From contig JAGQUI010000162.1 of NCBI GenBank assembly GCA_020438595.1, forward strand, positions 1 to 6,357: a DNA stretch of 6,357 bases. The letters run 5' to 3'. Below are positions 1-5,970 of this stretch, piece by piece. Made by a program: the position numbers and the translations under genes. A model generated the notes under the pieces. The model did no database searches, was not told the origin of the DNA, and saw nothing but the letters and a program-made list of their open reading frames with translations. The DNA comes from Propionibacteriaceae bacterium (GTDB lineage Bacteria > Actinomycetota > Actinomycetes > Propionibacteriales > Propionibacteriaceae). Within the stretch, counting starts at the first letter, position 1; each line of letters opens with the position of its first letter.

Positions 1-265
1 GGATCCCCTTCACCAGTACCCCGGCCCCGTGGTTCTTCGCGAAGGTGACCAGCAGTCCCTCCAGCGCCTCGACCGAGACGTTGGGCAGGTGGGCGGTGGT
101 CTCGCGGACGAGTTCCAGCCGTTCGTCGGGCGTGAACAGGTACTTCTTCGCCGAGTTCTGTCCGACCGCCACGATCACCTGGTCGAACAGCGCAGCAGCA
201 CGGGAGATCACGTCGAGGTGCCCGTGGGTGACGGGGTCGAAGGACCCCGGGCAGATCGCGATCAT
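1..265 (-). CDS. coaD: Phosphopantetheine adenylyltransferase (partial, C-terminus off left edge)
   Basis: CoaD transfers AMP from ATP to 4'-phosphopantetheine to give dephospho-CoA, the penultimate step of coenzyme A synthesis, in the cytosol. About 88 N-terminal residues are visible of a protein that is usually about 160 residues long; the rest lies beyond the left edge. The start reads [19 protein letters not shown]. It contains the PGSFDP nucleotide-binding loop and the T-x-G-H signature (T13, G15, H16) of the nucleotidyltransferase superfamily. Further family features are the KK pair after NSA (about residues 40-41), the GLLVTFA segment and the final VKGI, which matches the conserved V(R/K)G(I/L)R. 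The ATG at 265-263 is preceded by a good Shine-Dalgarno (AGGAGG at 279-274). Its first bases overlap the rsmD stop as ATGA, so translation is probably coupled to rsmD. The function call is firm; only completeness is limited. Confidence 0.95.
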   Translation of the reverse strand, partial: MIAICPGSFDPVTHGHLDVISRAAALFDQVIVAVGQNSAKKYLFTPDERLELVRETTAHLPNVSVEALEGLLVTFAKNHGAGVLVKGI

Positions 266-840
266 GCAGGCGGCCTCCTGGCGAAGTACAACGTCGTCTC
301 ACCGTAACGCCGTTCCCAGCTGTGGGACAGCTGAGCGGGGAAGTCGGGCGGCAGGTCTCGACCCGAGCGTTCGACTACGAGCAGGCCGTCGGGCACGAGC
401 CAGGCCCTGGCGGCGTCCAGCACGGCGGCGAGCCGGTCGCCGGGCAGGGCGTAGGGAGGGTCGGCCCAGATCACGTCGAACGAGGTCGGAGCGGTGGCCA
501 GGAAGCTCTCCACCGTGGCCGAGCGGACGGTGACCCCGAGCTTCGACGACCCGGCGTTGTCGCGGACGAGCCGTGCCGTGGCGGGGTCGCTCTCCACCGC
601 CCACACCGGGGCGGCCCCGCGGCTCGCCGCTTCCAGGGCCACGGCACCGGATCCGGCGTACAGGTCGAGGAACGCGATCCCGTCCAGCTGTTCCTCCGCC
701 GGCCCGCCGAGCGTGCCGGCCCAGTCGGCCACCAGCGAGAACGCGGCCTCGCGCACCCGGTCGGTGGTCGGGCGGGTGGTGGAACCCGCGGGCGTGCGCA
801 CGGGGTGCCCCTTCGCCCGGCCCGCGATGATCCTGGTCAC
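262..840 (-). CDS. rsmD: 16S rRNA (guanine(966)-N2)-methyltransferase RsmD
   Basis: RsmD is the SAM-dependent enzyme that methylates N2 of G966 in 16S rRNA during small-subunit assembly. The protein has 192 residues, normal for the family. Visible marks are the N-terminal [11 protein letters not shown], the [12 protein letters not shown] block (about 23-34), SAM-binding motif [14 protein letters not shown] (about 58-70), the acidic motif II AVESD (81-85), the catalytic motif IV DPPY (127-130) and the C-terminal YGETTLYF. The start is GTG (840-838), fixed by the conserved MTRIIAG beginning. No Shine-Dalgarno precedes it, and a TAGCCT -10-like hexamer ends 6 nt upstream, so the mRNA may be leaderless. 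The stop TGA overlaps the coaD ATG by four bases. The rsmD-coaD pair is a common bacterial arrangement, and recG lies just upstream on the same strand across a 189-bp gap. Confidence 0.95.
   Translation of the reverse strand: MTRIIAGRAKGHPVRTPAGSTTRPTTDRVREAAFSLVADWAGTLGGPAEEQLDGIAFLDLYAGSGAVALEAASRGAAPVWAVESDPATARLVRDNAGSSKLGVTVRSATVESFLATAPTSFDVIWADPPYALPGDRLAAVLDAARAWLVPDGLLVVERSGRDLPPDFPAQLSHSWERRYGETTLYFARRPPA
274..279 (-). promoter_or_regulatory. Shine-Dalgarno of coaD inside the rsmD 3' end
   Basis: On the minus strand AGGAGG lies 8 nt before the coaD ATG, within the last codons of rsmD. It supports ATG 265 as the coaD start and re-initiation at the ATGA overlap. Confidence 0.75.
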
Positions 841-846
841 CGGCTC

Positions 847-852
847 AGGCTA
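847..852 (-). promoter_or_regulatory. Candidate -10 element for leaderless rsmD-coaD transcript
   Basis: On the minus strand TAGCCT fits the actinobacterial TANNNT -10 pattern. It is followed by six bases (GAGCCG) and then the GTG start of rsmD, which is the spacing expected if the start codon is the first transcribed base. I see no clear -35 hexamer and no Shine-Dalgarno. This is a pattern match, not a mapped start. Confidence 0.5.
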
Positions 853-864
853 TCGACCATCCAG

Positions 865-893
865 GGCCACCCTCCACGCTCGACGGCCACCCT
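865..893. repeat. Short direct repeat GGCCACCCT x2
   Basis: GGCCACCCT occurs at 865-873 and again at 885-893, a 20-bp period, upstream of the rsmD promoter candidate. The repeat is short and could be chance in GC-rich DNA or a regulator half-site pair. No known operator was recognised. Confidence 0.35.
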
Positions 894-910
894 GTGCGGC
901 GAGAGGGCCA

Positions 911-978
911 TGATCCGGACAAGGGCCCTGGGCACGGGGGCGAGCCCACGGTGATGGACCAGGGCCCTCGGCACGGGG
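911..978. repeat. Imperfect 27-29 bp direct repeat built around AGGGCCCT palindromes
   Basis: Copy A spans 911-939 and copy B spans 952-978. With a 2-base gap they match at about 25 of 27 positions: TGAT, GGAC, AGGGCCCT, then GGCACGGGG. Each copy centres on the 8-bp palindrome AGGGCCCT (922-929 and 961-968). Two partial AGGGCC copies lie further left at 863-868 and 904-909. A small inverted repeat (TGGGC 929-933 / GCCCA 944-948) lies between the copies. The repeat fills most of the recG-rsmD gap. It could be a dispersed intergenic repeat family or an operator; I recognise neither. Confidence 0.6.
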
Positions 979-1006
979 TCCGGGCGTGGACGGGCGGATC
1001 GGCCGG

Positions 1007-1025
1007 ACCGCCGGGGGGCGGCGGT
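1007..1025 (-). terminator. Candidate hairpin terminator after recG
   Basis: ACCGCCG and CGGCGGT form a perfect 7-bp GC-rich stem around a 5-base loop, starting 4 bases beyond the recG stop codon. No T-run follows on the minus strand, so this would be an actinobacterial-type hairpin without a U-tract, or simply a 3'-end stabilising stem. It supports rsmD being separately transcribed. Confidence 0.45.
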
Positions 1026-1029
1026 GCCG

Positions 1030-3234
1030 TCAGTTGCGTTCGAGCCAGTCCGGGGAGGCGAGCAGTTCGGTGGCGCGGACAGCATCGGCGAAGCCCGGGG
1101 TGGTCAGGTCGGGGTCGCGGGCGACGCACTCGGCGGCCAGTTCGCGTGCCTGCGCGATCAGTTCGGCGTGCTCGAGCACCCGGAGCAGGCGCAGGCTGGA
1201 GCGCCCGCCGGCCTGGGCCGCACCGAGCACGTCGCCCTCACGGCGCTGTTCGAGGTCGAGCTCGGCCAGCTCGAAGCCGTCCCTGGTCGCGGCGACCGCG
1301 TCGAGCCGGACGCGGGCGGGTTCGCCCGCCGGGGCGCGTGTGACCAGCAGGCAGACCCCCGGGTGGCTGCCCCGGCCGATCCGGCCGCGCAACTGGTGCA
1401 GCTGGGAGATGCCGAACCGGTCCGCGTCCCAGACGACCATCATCGAGGCGTTGGGCACGTCGACGCCGACCTCGATCACGGTGGTGGCCACGAGCACGTC
1501 CAGGTCGCCCGCGGCGAACGCGCCCATCACCTCGTCCTTGGTGTCCGCGGGCAGTTGCCCGTGCAGGACGCCGACCCGCACCCCGGCCAGTGGGCCGGAC
1601 CGCAGCTCGTCGGCGAGCTCGACGACCCCGGTGCCCTCGGCGGAACTGGCGATCCGCGGCACGACGACGAACACCTGGCGTCCGGCGCCCACCTCCTCGA
1701 CGACCCGCTCCCAGGCACGCTCGACCCACTGGGGGCGGCTGGCGGCGTCCACGACGACGGTGCCGACGTCCGCGCGGCCCGCGGGCAGCTCGGTGAGGGT
1801 GGACACGTCGAGGTCGCCGAAGATCGTCATCGCCACCGACCGCGGGATCGGGGTGGCGGTGAGCACGAGCACGTGCGGCCGGCCGGCGGCCTTGTCGGCG
1901 AGGACGGCGCGCTGCTCCACCCCGAATCGGTGCTGCTCGTCCACAACGATCAGGCCGAGGTCGGCGAACTGGACCCGGTCGGCGAGCAGGGCGTGGGTGC
2001 CGATCACGATGCCCGCCTCGCCACTCGCGGCCCGGAGCAGCGCCGACTTCTTGGCCGCCGCGGGCAGCGAGCCGCTGAGCAGCACCACGTCGGTGGCGAC
2101 GTCGGGCGTGCCGAGCATGCGGCCGCCACCGAGGTCGCCGAGCAGGCCGCGGATGGTCTGGAAGTGCTGGGCGGCGAGCACCTCCGTGGGCGCGAGCAGG
2201 GCGGCCTGGCCGCCGGCGTCCACCACGGCCAGCATCGCGCGCAGGGCCACGACCGTCTTGCCGGAGCCGACCTCGCCCTGCAGCAGGCGCTGCATGGGAC
2301 GCGGCCGGGCCAGGTCGTCGAGGATGGCGCTGCTCACCTCGGCCTGGCCCTTGGTCAGCCGGAACGGCAGCCGCTCGTCGAAGGCGTCCAGCAGTCCGCC
2401 GGCAACCCGGACGCGGGGCTGCGCGGGCCGGCGGGCCGCGTCCGCGCGACGGTAGGCCATGGTGAGCTGGGTGGCCATGGCCTCGTCGAAGCGCAGGCGA
2501 TCGGCACCCTGCTCGGCCTGCGCCAGGCTGGTCGGGGCGTGCACGGCGGCGAACGCGTCGAGCAGGCCGGGCACGCCGGCCCGCTCCCGTAGCCAGGCGG
2601 GCCACGGGTCCTCCGAGCCGGACAGGGACGCCAGCGCCAGCCGGGCGCACTCGGCCACCTTCCAGGTGGGCAGCTTCGCCGTGGCGGGGTACATGCCGAC
2701 CAGTCCGCCGCTGGAGAGCGCGGCGATCCGCTCCTTCTCCTCCGAGGTGGAGACGATGTGGCCGCGGGAGTCCATCATCGCGAAGGTGGGGTGGCTCATC
2801 TGCAGCTGGCCGCGGAAACTGCCCACCTTGCCGACGAACAGCCCGGCGACCCCTTCCCGCAACTGCCGCTCCCACCAGGAGAGCAGGTGGCTCTTGCCGA
2901 AGAACGTCGCGGTGAGCCGGCCGTTGCCGTCGCTGAGCAGCACCTCGAGCCTGCCGGGACGGGCCCTGCGCCCGGCCTGGGCGTGACCGTCGTGGCGCCG
3001 GATGTCGGCCACCCGGGCCACCACCGCGACGAGCTCGCCCTCGGTGAGGGTGGCGAGGTCGGTCAGCTCCGTGCCGGACAGGTAGCGCCGCGGAATGTGC
3101 CGGAGCAGGTCGCCCACGGTGGCAATACGCAGCGCGGCGAACTCCTTCGCGGTGCGGTCACCGAGCACCGGACCCAGCGGCGCGTGCAACTCGGCGTAGG
3201 TCGCCGTCCGCCAGCCGCCCAGTCCGATGTCCAC
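1030..3234 (-). CDS. recG: ATP-dependent DNA helicase RecG
   Basis: RecG is the superfamily 2 translocase that regresses stalled replication forks and branch-migrates Holliday junctions. The protein has 734 residues, normal for actinobacterial RecG. The N-terminal part carries LLRHIPRRYL (about 43-52) and an OB-fold wedge domain (about 65-160). The helicase core follows: Walker A GEVGSGKT (320-327), APTEVLAAQH (348-357), the DEQH Walker B box (432-435), TATPIPRS (459-466), TTVIEVGVDVPNA (584-596) and QLRGRIGRG (614-622). The C-terminal REGDVLGAAQAGG (about 665-677) corresponds to the conserved region that couples ATP hydrolysis to movement. All catalytic motifs are intact. The GTG start (3234-3232) has no Shine-Dalgarno, and a TAAGCT hexamer ends 8 nt upstream, so the mRNA is probably leaderless. 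The gene lies upstream of rsmD and downstream of hpf on the same strand. Confidence 0.96.
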   Translation of the reverse strand: MDIGLGGWRTATYAELHAPLGPVLGDRTAKEFAALRIATVGDLLRHIPRRYLSGTELTDLATLTEGELVAVVARVADIRRHDGHAQAGRRARPGRLEVLLSDGNGRLTATFFGKSHLLSWWERQLREGVAGLFVGKVGSFRGQLQMSHPTFAMMDSRGHIVSTSEEKERIAALSSGGLVGMYPATAKLPTWKVAECARLALASLSGSEDPWPAWLRERAGVPGLLDAFAAVHAPTSLAQAEQGADRLRFDEAMATQLTMAYRRADAARRPAQPRVRVAGGLLDAFDERLPFRLTKGQAEVSSAILDDLARPRPMQRLLQGEVGSGKTVVALRAMLAVVDAGGQAALLAPTEVLAAQHFQTIRGLLGDLGGGRMLGTPDVATDVVLLSGSLPAAAKKSALLRAASGEAGIVIGTHALLADRVQFADLGLIVVDEQHRFGVEQRAVLADKAAGRPHVLVLTATPIPRSVAMTIFGDLDVSTLTELPAGRADVGTVVVDAASRPQWVERAWERVVEEVGAGRQVFVVVPRIASSAEGTGVVELADELRSGPLAGVRVGVLHGQLPADTKDEVMGAFAAGDLDVLVATTVIEVGVDVPNASMMVVWDADRFGISQLHQLRGRIGRGSHPGVCLLVTRAPAGEPARVRLDAVAATRDGFELAELDLEQRREGDVLGAAQAGGRSSLRLLRVLEHAELIAQARELAAECVARDPDLTTPGFADAVRATELLASPDWLERN

Positions 3235-3242
3235 GGTGCTTC

Positions 3243-3248
3243 AGCTTA
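3243..3248 (-). promoter_or_regulatory. Candidate -10 element for leaderless recG
   Basis: On the minus strand TAAGCT (TANNNT type) is followed by eight bases and then the recG GTG. No ribosome-binding sequence lies in between, so transcription would begin at or within a few bases of the start codon. No convincing -35 is visible. The hexamer sits right beside a 7-bp inverted repeat (3250-3275). Confidence 0.45.
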
Positions 3249-3249
3249 A

Positions 3250-3275
3250 GCGCCGCCCCCGACAGCGCGCGGCGC
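3250..3275. repeat. Inverted repeat in the hpf-recG gap
   Basis: GCGCCGC (3250-3256) and GCGGCGC (3269-3275) form a perfect 7-bp stem around a 12-base loop. Read on the minus strand it lies after hpf and is followed by TTAAGCT. It may act as an hpf transcription end or a site overlapping the recG promoter. The adjoining sequence also repeats GCCCGGAC at 3286-3293 and 3295-3302. The rest of the 112-bp gap shows nothing I can name. Confidence 0.35.
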
Positions 3276-3346
3276 CGACACACAGGCCCGGACAGCCCGG
3301 ACGCCCCGACCGCGCGCGGCCAGGGCGAACTCGGGAGAACGGTCGC

Positions 3347-3976
3347 TCAGGCGGTGGCCTCCTCGGCGGCGTCCAGGTTGAGGTGGATCACGCCGTAGTC
3401 GTAGGCCCGGCGGCGGTACACGGCGCTGGGGGCGCCGGTCTCTGCGTCCACGTAGAGGAAGAAGTCGTGCCCGACCAGTTCCATCTCGTCGAGCGCCTGC
3501 GCCAGCGTGAGCGGCACCGCGGCGAAGTACTTCTCGCGGACCACCAGCGGCCCGTCGCCCTGGATCTCCAGACCCGCGATCTTGCGGATCTCCGGGCGCA
3601 CCTCGTCGGAGCCCTCGGCGGCGCCGCGCACCACCTCGCCCTCGGCGATGCTGACGTTCTCGCGCAGGCCCCGATGGGTCTTGCGCCGGTCGGACGCCCG
3701 CCGCAGCTGCGACTTGAGCCGGTCCAGGGCGTGGTCGAAGGCGACCGTCTTGTCATCCGCGGACGCCTCGGCGCGCACCACCGGGCCCCGGCTGCGCAAC
3801 GTGATCTCGACCCGGGTGGACTGGTCGGGCTGCTTCTTGTACCCGTAGGCAGACACCTGCACCTCTACCCGGATCACCCGGTCCTTCAGCTTCTCGATCG
3901 AGGCGATCTTCTCCTCGACCCGCGTCCGGAACTCATCGGGGATCTGGCAGTGCCGGCCAGTCACCAGGACGTCCAT
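3347..3976 (-). CDS. hpf: Long-form ribosome hibernation promoting factor
   Basis: Long HPF binds the decoding centre of idle 30S subunits and joins two 70S ribosomes into inactive 100S dimers in stationary phase or stress. The protein has 209 residues. Residues 1 to about 97 are the S30AE domain, with the basic stretch LKSQLRRASDRRKTHR near its end. A linker follows, and residues about 142-201 are the C-terminal dimerisation domain, recognisable from VREKYFAAVPLTLAQALDEM, the HDFFLYVDAETG segment and YRRRAYDYGVIHL. I chose the ATG at 3976-3974 because a perfect AAGGAGGT lies 4 nt upstream and the protein then begins MDVLVTGRH, as the family does. The open frame continues 67 codons upstream to 4177, but that extension is unrelated to the family. 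hpf is divergent from amtB across 265 bp. In mycobacteria the homologue lies between comF-like and secA genes; here its downstream neighbour is recG. Confidence 0.93.
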   Translation of the reverse strand: MDVLVTGRHCQIPDEFRTRVEEKIASIEKLKDRVIRVEVQVSAYGYKKQPDQSTRVEITLRSRGPVVRAEASADDKTVAFDHALDRLKSQLRRASDRRKTHRGLRENVSIAEGEVVRGAAEGSDEVRPEIRKIAGLEIQGDGPLVVREKYFAAVPLTLAQALDEMELVGHDFFLYVDAETGAPSAVYRRRAYDYGVIHLNLDAAEEATA

Positions 3977-3980
3977 GTCT

Positions 3981-3988
3981 ACCTCCTT
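3981..3988 (-). promoter_or_regulatory. Perfect Shine-Dalgarno of hpf
   Basis: AAGGAGGT on the minus strand lies 4 nt before ATG 3976. It decides the hpf start against the longer open frame and suggests strong translation. It is the strongest ribosome-binding site in the window. Confidence 0.85.
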
Positions 3989-3998
3989 GGTCGGTGCA

Positions 3999-4064
3999 GC
4001 AAGCCGCGTCGGGCTCGCACAAACAGCGCTGGCACCCGCCCGGCTCCCAGCCCGGAGAGGCTGG
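3999..4064 (-). other. Two predicted hairpins in the hpf leader
   Basis: On the minus strand CCAGCC/GGCTGG forms a 6-bp stem with a 6-base loop (4047-4064). GCGAGCC/GGCTTGC forms a 7-bp stem with one G-T pair and a 6-base loop (3999-4018). If transcription begins near 4083 both lie in the roughly 106-nt hpf 5' UTR, upstream of the Shine-Dalgarno. I recognise no riboswitch or leader family. Confidence 0.35.
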
Positions 4065-4089
4065 TTACTGGCCCTGGTGCCATATCCCC

Positions 4090-4119
4090 AAAGTAGTCCG
4101 GGTGGGGGGACTTTGCCAG
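4090..4119 (-). promoter_or_regulatory. Candidate hpf promoter
   Basis: On the minus strand CTGGCA (4119-4114; 4 of 6 to TTGACA) is followed after 18 bp by TACTTT (4095-4090), a TANNNT -10. This would start transcription near 4083 and give a roughly 106-nt leader. Another sigma factor could be used, since hpf genes are often stress controlled; I see no clear alternative-sigma motif. Confidence 0.4.
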
Positions 4120-4170
4120 CAGTTCCGGCTGTGTTCTTCCCATGCGTCCGCCCAGTGCTGCAACCAGTCT

Positions 4171-4218
4171 GTAACACGGCCTAACTCCGCCGTAACACCC
4201 GTCGAATCGGGACGTAAC
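4171..4218 (+). promoter_or_regulatory. Candidate GlnR-box cluster upstream of amtB
   Basis: GTAAC occurs three times, at 4171-4175, 4192-4196 and 4214-4218, with 21- and 22-bp spacing. Between them, 11 bp after each of the first two, lie TAACT (4182) and CGAAT (4203), where the GlnR consensus GTNAC-n6-GAAAC expects the second half-site. GlnR, the OmpR-type nitrogen regulator, controls amtB in Streptomyces and relatives. The GTAAC halves are perfect but the GAAAC halves are degenerate. If amtB transcription starts at 4242, the two full boxes are centred near -42 and -63, a sensible activator position. Confidence 0.55.
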
Positions 4219-4228
4219 AGCCCTCCGC

Positions 4229-4234
4229 CACCCT
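4229..4234 (+). promoter_or_regulatory. Weak candidate -10 for amtB
   Basis: CACCCT lies 7 nt before the ATG at 4242. It keeps only the A and final T of TANNNT, which would suit an activator-dependent promoter. No Shine-Dalgarno lies between the GTAAC cluster and the start codon, so a leaderless amtB-glnK mRNA is the simplest reading. Confidence 0.25.
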
Positions 4235-4241
4235 TTTGGCC

Positions 4242-5612
4242 ATGATGTTGGAACTGAACTCTGGCGACACCGCCTGGGTGCTCACCAGTGCCGCTCTGGT
4301 GCTGTTGATGACCCCCGGTCTCGCGTTCTTCTACGGCGGCATGGTCAGGGCCAAGAGCGTCCTGAACATGATGATGATGAGCTTCATCTCGATGGGGGTC
4401 ATCGGCGTTCTCTGGGTCCTCTTCGGCTACAGCATGGCCTTCGGCAACTCGATCGGCGGCCTCGGCCTGCTGGGCGATCCGCTCGAATTCGCCGGCCTGC
4501 AGGGCCTGATCACCTACGACCCCGAGGCCAGCCTGCCCAGCCTCGCCTTCGTCGCCTTCCAGGCCTGCTTCGCGATCATCACGGTCGCGCTGGTCTCGGG
4601 CGCGATCGCCGACCGGGCCTCGTTCGGCGCGTGGACCCTGTTCACCGTGCTCTGGGGCACCCTCGTCTACTTCCCGGCGGCCCACTGGGTGTTCGCCTTC
4701 TCCAGTGGTGACGGCTCCTACGTCGGCGGCTGGATCGCCAACGTGGTCGGCGCGCTGGACTTCGCCGGTGGCACCGCGATCCATATCAACGCCGGTACCG
4801 CAGCGCTCGTCCTGGCCCTGGTGCTCGGGCCGCGGATCGGCTTCGGCACCAAGCCGATGCGGCCGCACAACATGACCCTGGTCATGCTCGGCGCCGGCCT
4901 GCTGTGGTTCGGCTGGTTCGGCTTCAACGCCGGCTCCGCCGTCGCCGCCAACGGCCTCGCCAGCCTCGCCTGGGTGAACACCCTGGCCGCCACCGCAGCC
5001 GCCATGCTCGGCTGGCTGGTCGTGGAGAAGTTCCGCGACGGCCACCCGACCTCCCTGGGCGCCGCGTCCGGTGTCGTGGCCGGCCTGGTCGCGATCACCC
5101 CGGCCGCCGGCTCGGTCGATCCGCTCGGCGCCATCGCGATCGGCGTGCTCGCCGGTATCGCCTGCGCCTACGCCGTCGGCCTGAAGTACAAGTTCGGCTA
5201 CGACGACTCGCTCGACGTGGTCGGCGTCCACCTGGTCGGTGGCCTCGTCGGCACCCTGCTGATCGGCTTCTTCGCCACCCCGCTGGCCGGCATGTCGGTC
5301 GAGGGCGGCGAGGCCAGCCCGGCCGGCCTGTTCTACGGCGGCGGGCTCGAGCAGCTGGGCAAGCAGGCGATCGGCGCCTTCGGCGTGATGGCCTACTCGG
5401 CGGTCGTGACCTACCTGATCGCACTGCTGATCAAGTACACCATCGGTTGGCGGGTCACCTCCACCGACGAGCTCAGCGGCATCGACCTCGCCGAGCACTC
5501 CGAGGCCGGCTACGACCTCAGCCCGGTGTACTACACCAACAAGGTCCAGCGCACCCTCGTCCTGACCAAGGACGACATGCCCGAGACCGAGACGACGGGA
5601 GCTTCCAAGTGA
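4242..5612 (+). CDS. amtB: Ammonium transporter AmtB
   Basis: AmtB is the trimeric inner-membrane channel for ammonium uptake of the Amt/Mep/Rh family. The chosen ATG (4242) gives 456 residues; the next codon is also ATG, and a TTG at 4236 is possible. Hydrophobic segments occur along the protein, consistent with the family's eleven helices. Visible marks are TPGLAFFYGGMVRAKSVLN near the N-terminus, a Phe-gate segment AFQACF (about 105-110), DFAGGTAIHINAG with the conserved Asp (173) and first pore His (181), HNMTLVMLGAGLLWFGWFGFNAGS (about 209-232, split here only by position), and DVVGVHLVGG with the second pore His (330). The cytoplasmic tail has GIDLAEHSEAGY, the region that contacts GlnK. 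No cleavable signal peptide is evident. The stop TGA overlaps the glnK GTG as GTGA. Upstream GTAAC sites suggest nitrogen control. Confidence 0.95.
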   Translation: MMLELNSGDTAWVLTSAALVLLMTPGLAFFYGGMVRAKSVLNMMMMSFISMGVIGVLWVLFGYSMAFGNSIGGLGLLGDPLEFAGLQGLITYDPEASLPSLAFVAFQACFAIITVALVSGAIADRASFGAWTLFTVLWGTLVYFPAAHWVFAFSSGDGSYVGGWIANVVGALDFAGGTAIHINAGTAALVLALVLGPRIGFGTKPMRPHNMTLVMLGAGLLWFGWFGFNAGSAVAANGLASLAWVNTLAATAAAMLGWLVVEKFRDGHPTSLGAASGVVAGLVAITPAAGSVDPLGAIAIGVLAGIACAYAVGLKYKFGYDDSLDVVGVHLVGGLVGTLLIGFFATPLAGMSVEGGEASPAGLFYGGGLEQLGKQAIGAFGVMAYSAVVTYLIALLIKYTIGWRVTSTDELSGIDLAEHSEAGYDLSPVYYTNKVQRTLVLTKDDMPETETTGASK

Positions 5613-5947
5613 AACTGGTAACCGCGATCATCCAGCCCGAGATGCTGGAGACCGTGCAGAAGGCCCTGGTGCGCCACGGCGTGGGCGGCATGACCATCAG
5701 CGAGGTGTCCGGCTACGGGCGCCAGCGCGGCCACATCGAGGTCTACCGCGGTGAGGAGTTCACGATCGACTTCATCACCAAGGTCCGCCTCGAGGTGCTG
5801 GTCGAGGACGACGAGGCGGAGGCGCTCACCGGCGTCATCGTCCAGTCGGCCCGCTCCGGCCAGGTCGGGGACGGGAAGGTGTGGATCGTTCCGGTCGACA
5901 CCGTCGTCCGGGTCCGCACCGGCGAGAGTGGCAGCACGGCCATCTGA
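5609..5947 (+). CDS. glnK: PII nitrogen regulatory protein GlnK with Phe at position 51
   Basis: GlnK is a trimeric PII protein that senses ATP/ADP and 2-oxoglutarate and blocks AmtB when ammonium is plentiful. The protein has exactly the canonical 112 residues and starts with GTG (MKLVTAIIQP), overlapping the amtB stop by four bases; GGGAG lies 7 nt upstream. The T-loop reads GRQRGHIEVYRGEEFTIDF. Q39, Y46, the channel-plugging R47 and K58 are kept, as is the B-loop SGQVGDGKVW (83-92) with K90, then R101 and R103. Two positions are unusual: residue 51, the Tyr modified by GlnD in typical actinobacterial and proteobacterial PII, is Phe (codon TTC 5759-5761), and residue 49, normally Ala or Ser, is Glu. 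Residue 85 is Gln where Lys is common. No glnD follows; a terminator does. AmtB inhibition is therefore likely ligand-driven only. The PII assignment is firm. Confidence 0.95.
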   Translation: MKLVTAIIQPEMLETVQKALVRHGVGGMTISEVSGYGRQRGHIEVYRGEEFTIDFITKVRLEVLVEDDEAEALTGVIVQSARSGQVGDGKVWIVPVDTVVRVRTGESGSTAI

Positions 5948-5970
5948 GTCAGAGTTCAGCAACACCCCAG

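Noticed and set aside
1..6. BamHI site GGATCC at the very first base, suggesting a cloned fragment end
   Set aside because: A second GGATCC at 649-654 is uncut and the right edge has no such site, so it gives no firm evidence about cloning or a chimera.
986..2592. Two long plus-strand open frames (986-2455 and 1024-2592) across recG
   Set aside because: They lie antisense to a complete RecG with every helicase motif intact. Their composition (repetitive Ser/Arg/Thr or His/Gly/Ala-rich) is typical of shadow frames in high-GC coding DNA.
1238..2875. 545-codon minus-strand frame overlapping recG
   Set aside because: It is the recG DNA read out of frame, giving an Arg/Gly/Pro-rich product with no domain.
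3977..4177. 67-codon N-terminal extension of hpf
   Set aside because: The perfect Shine-Dalgarno and the family-typical MDVLVTGRH beginning place the start at 3976. The extension resembles no HPF domain and covers the promoter region.
4065..5498. 477-codon minus-strand frame antisense to amtB
   Set aside because: It is low-complexity and rich in Gly, Asp, His and Glu, runs through the amtB promoter region, and opposes a well-conserved transporter. A shadow.
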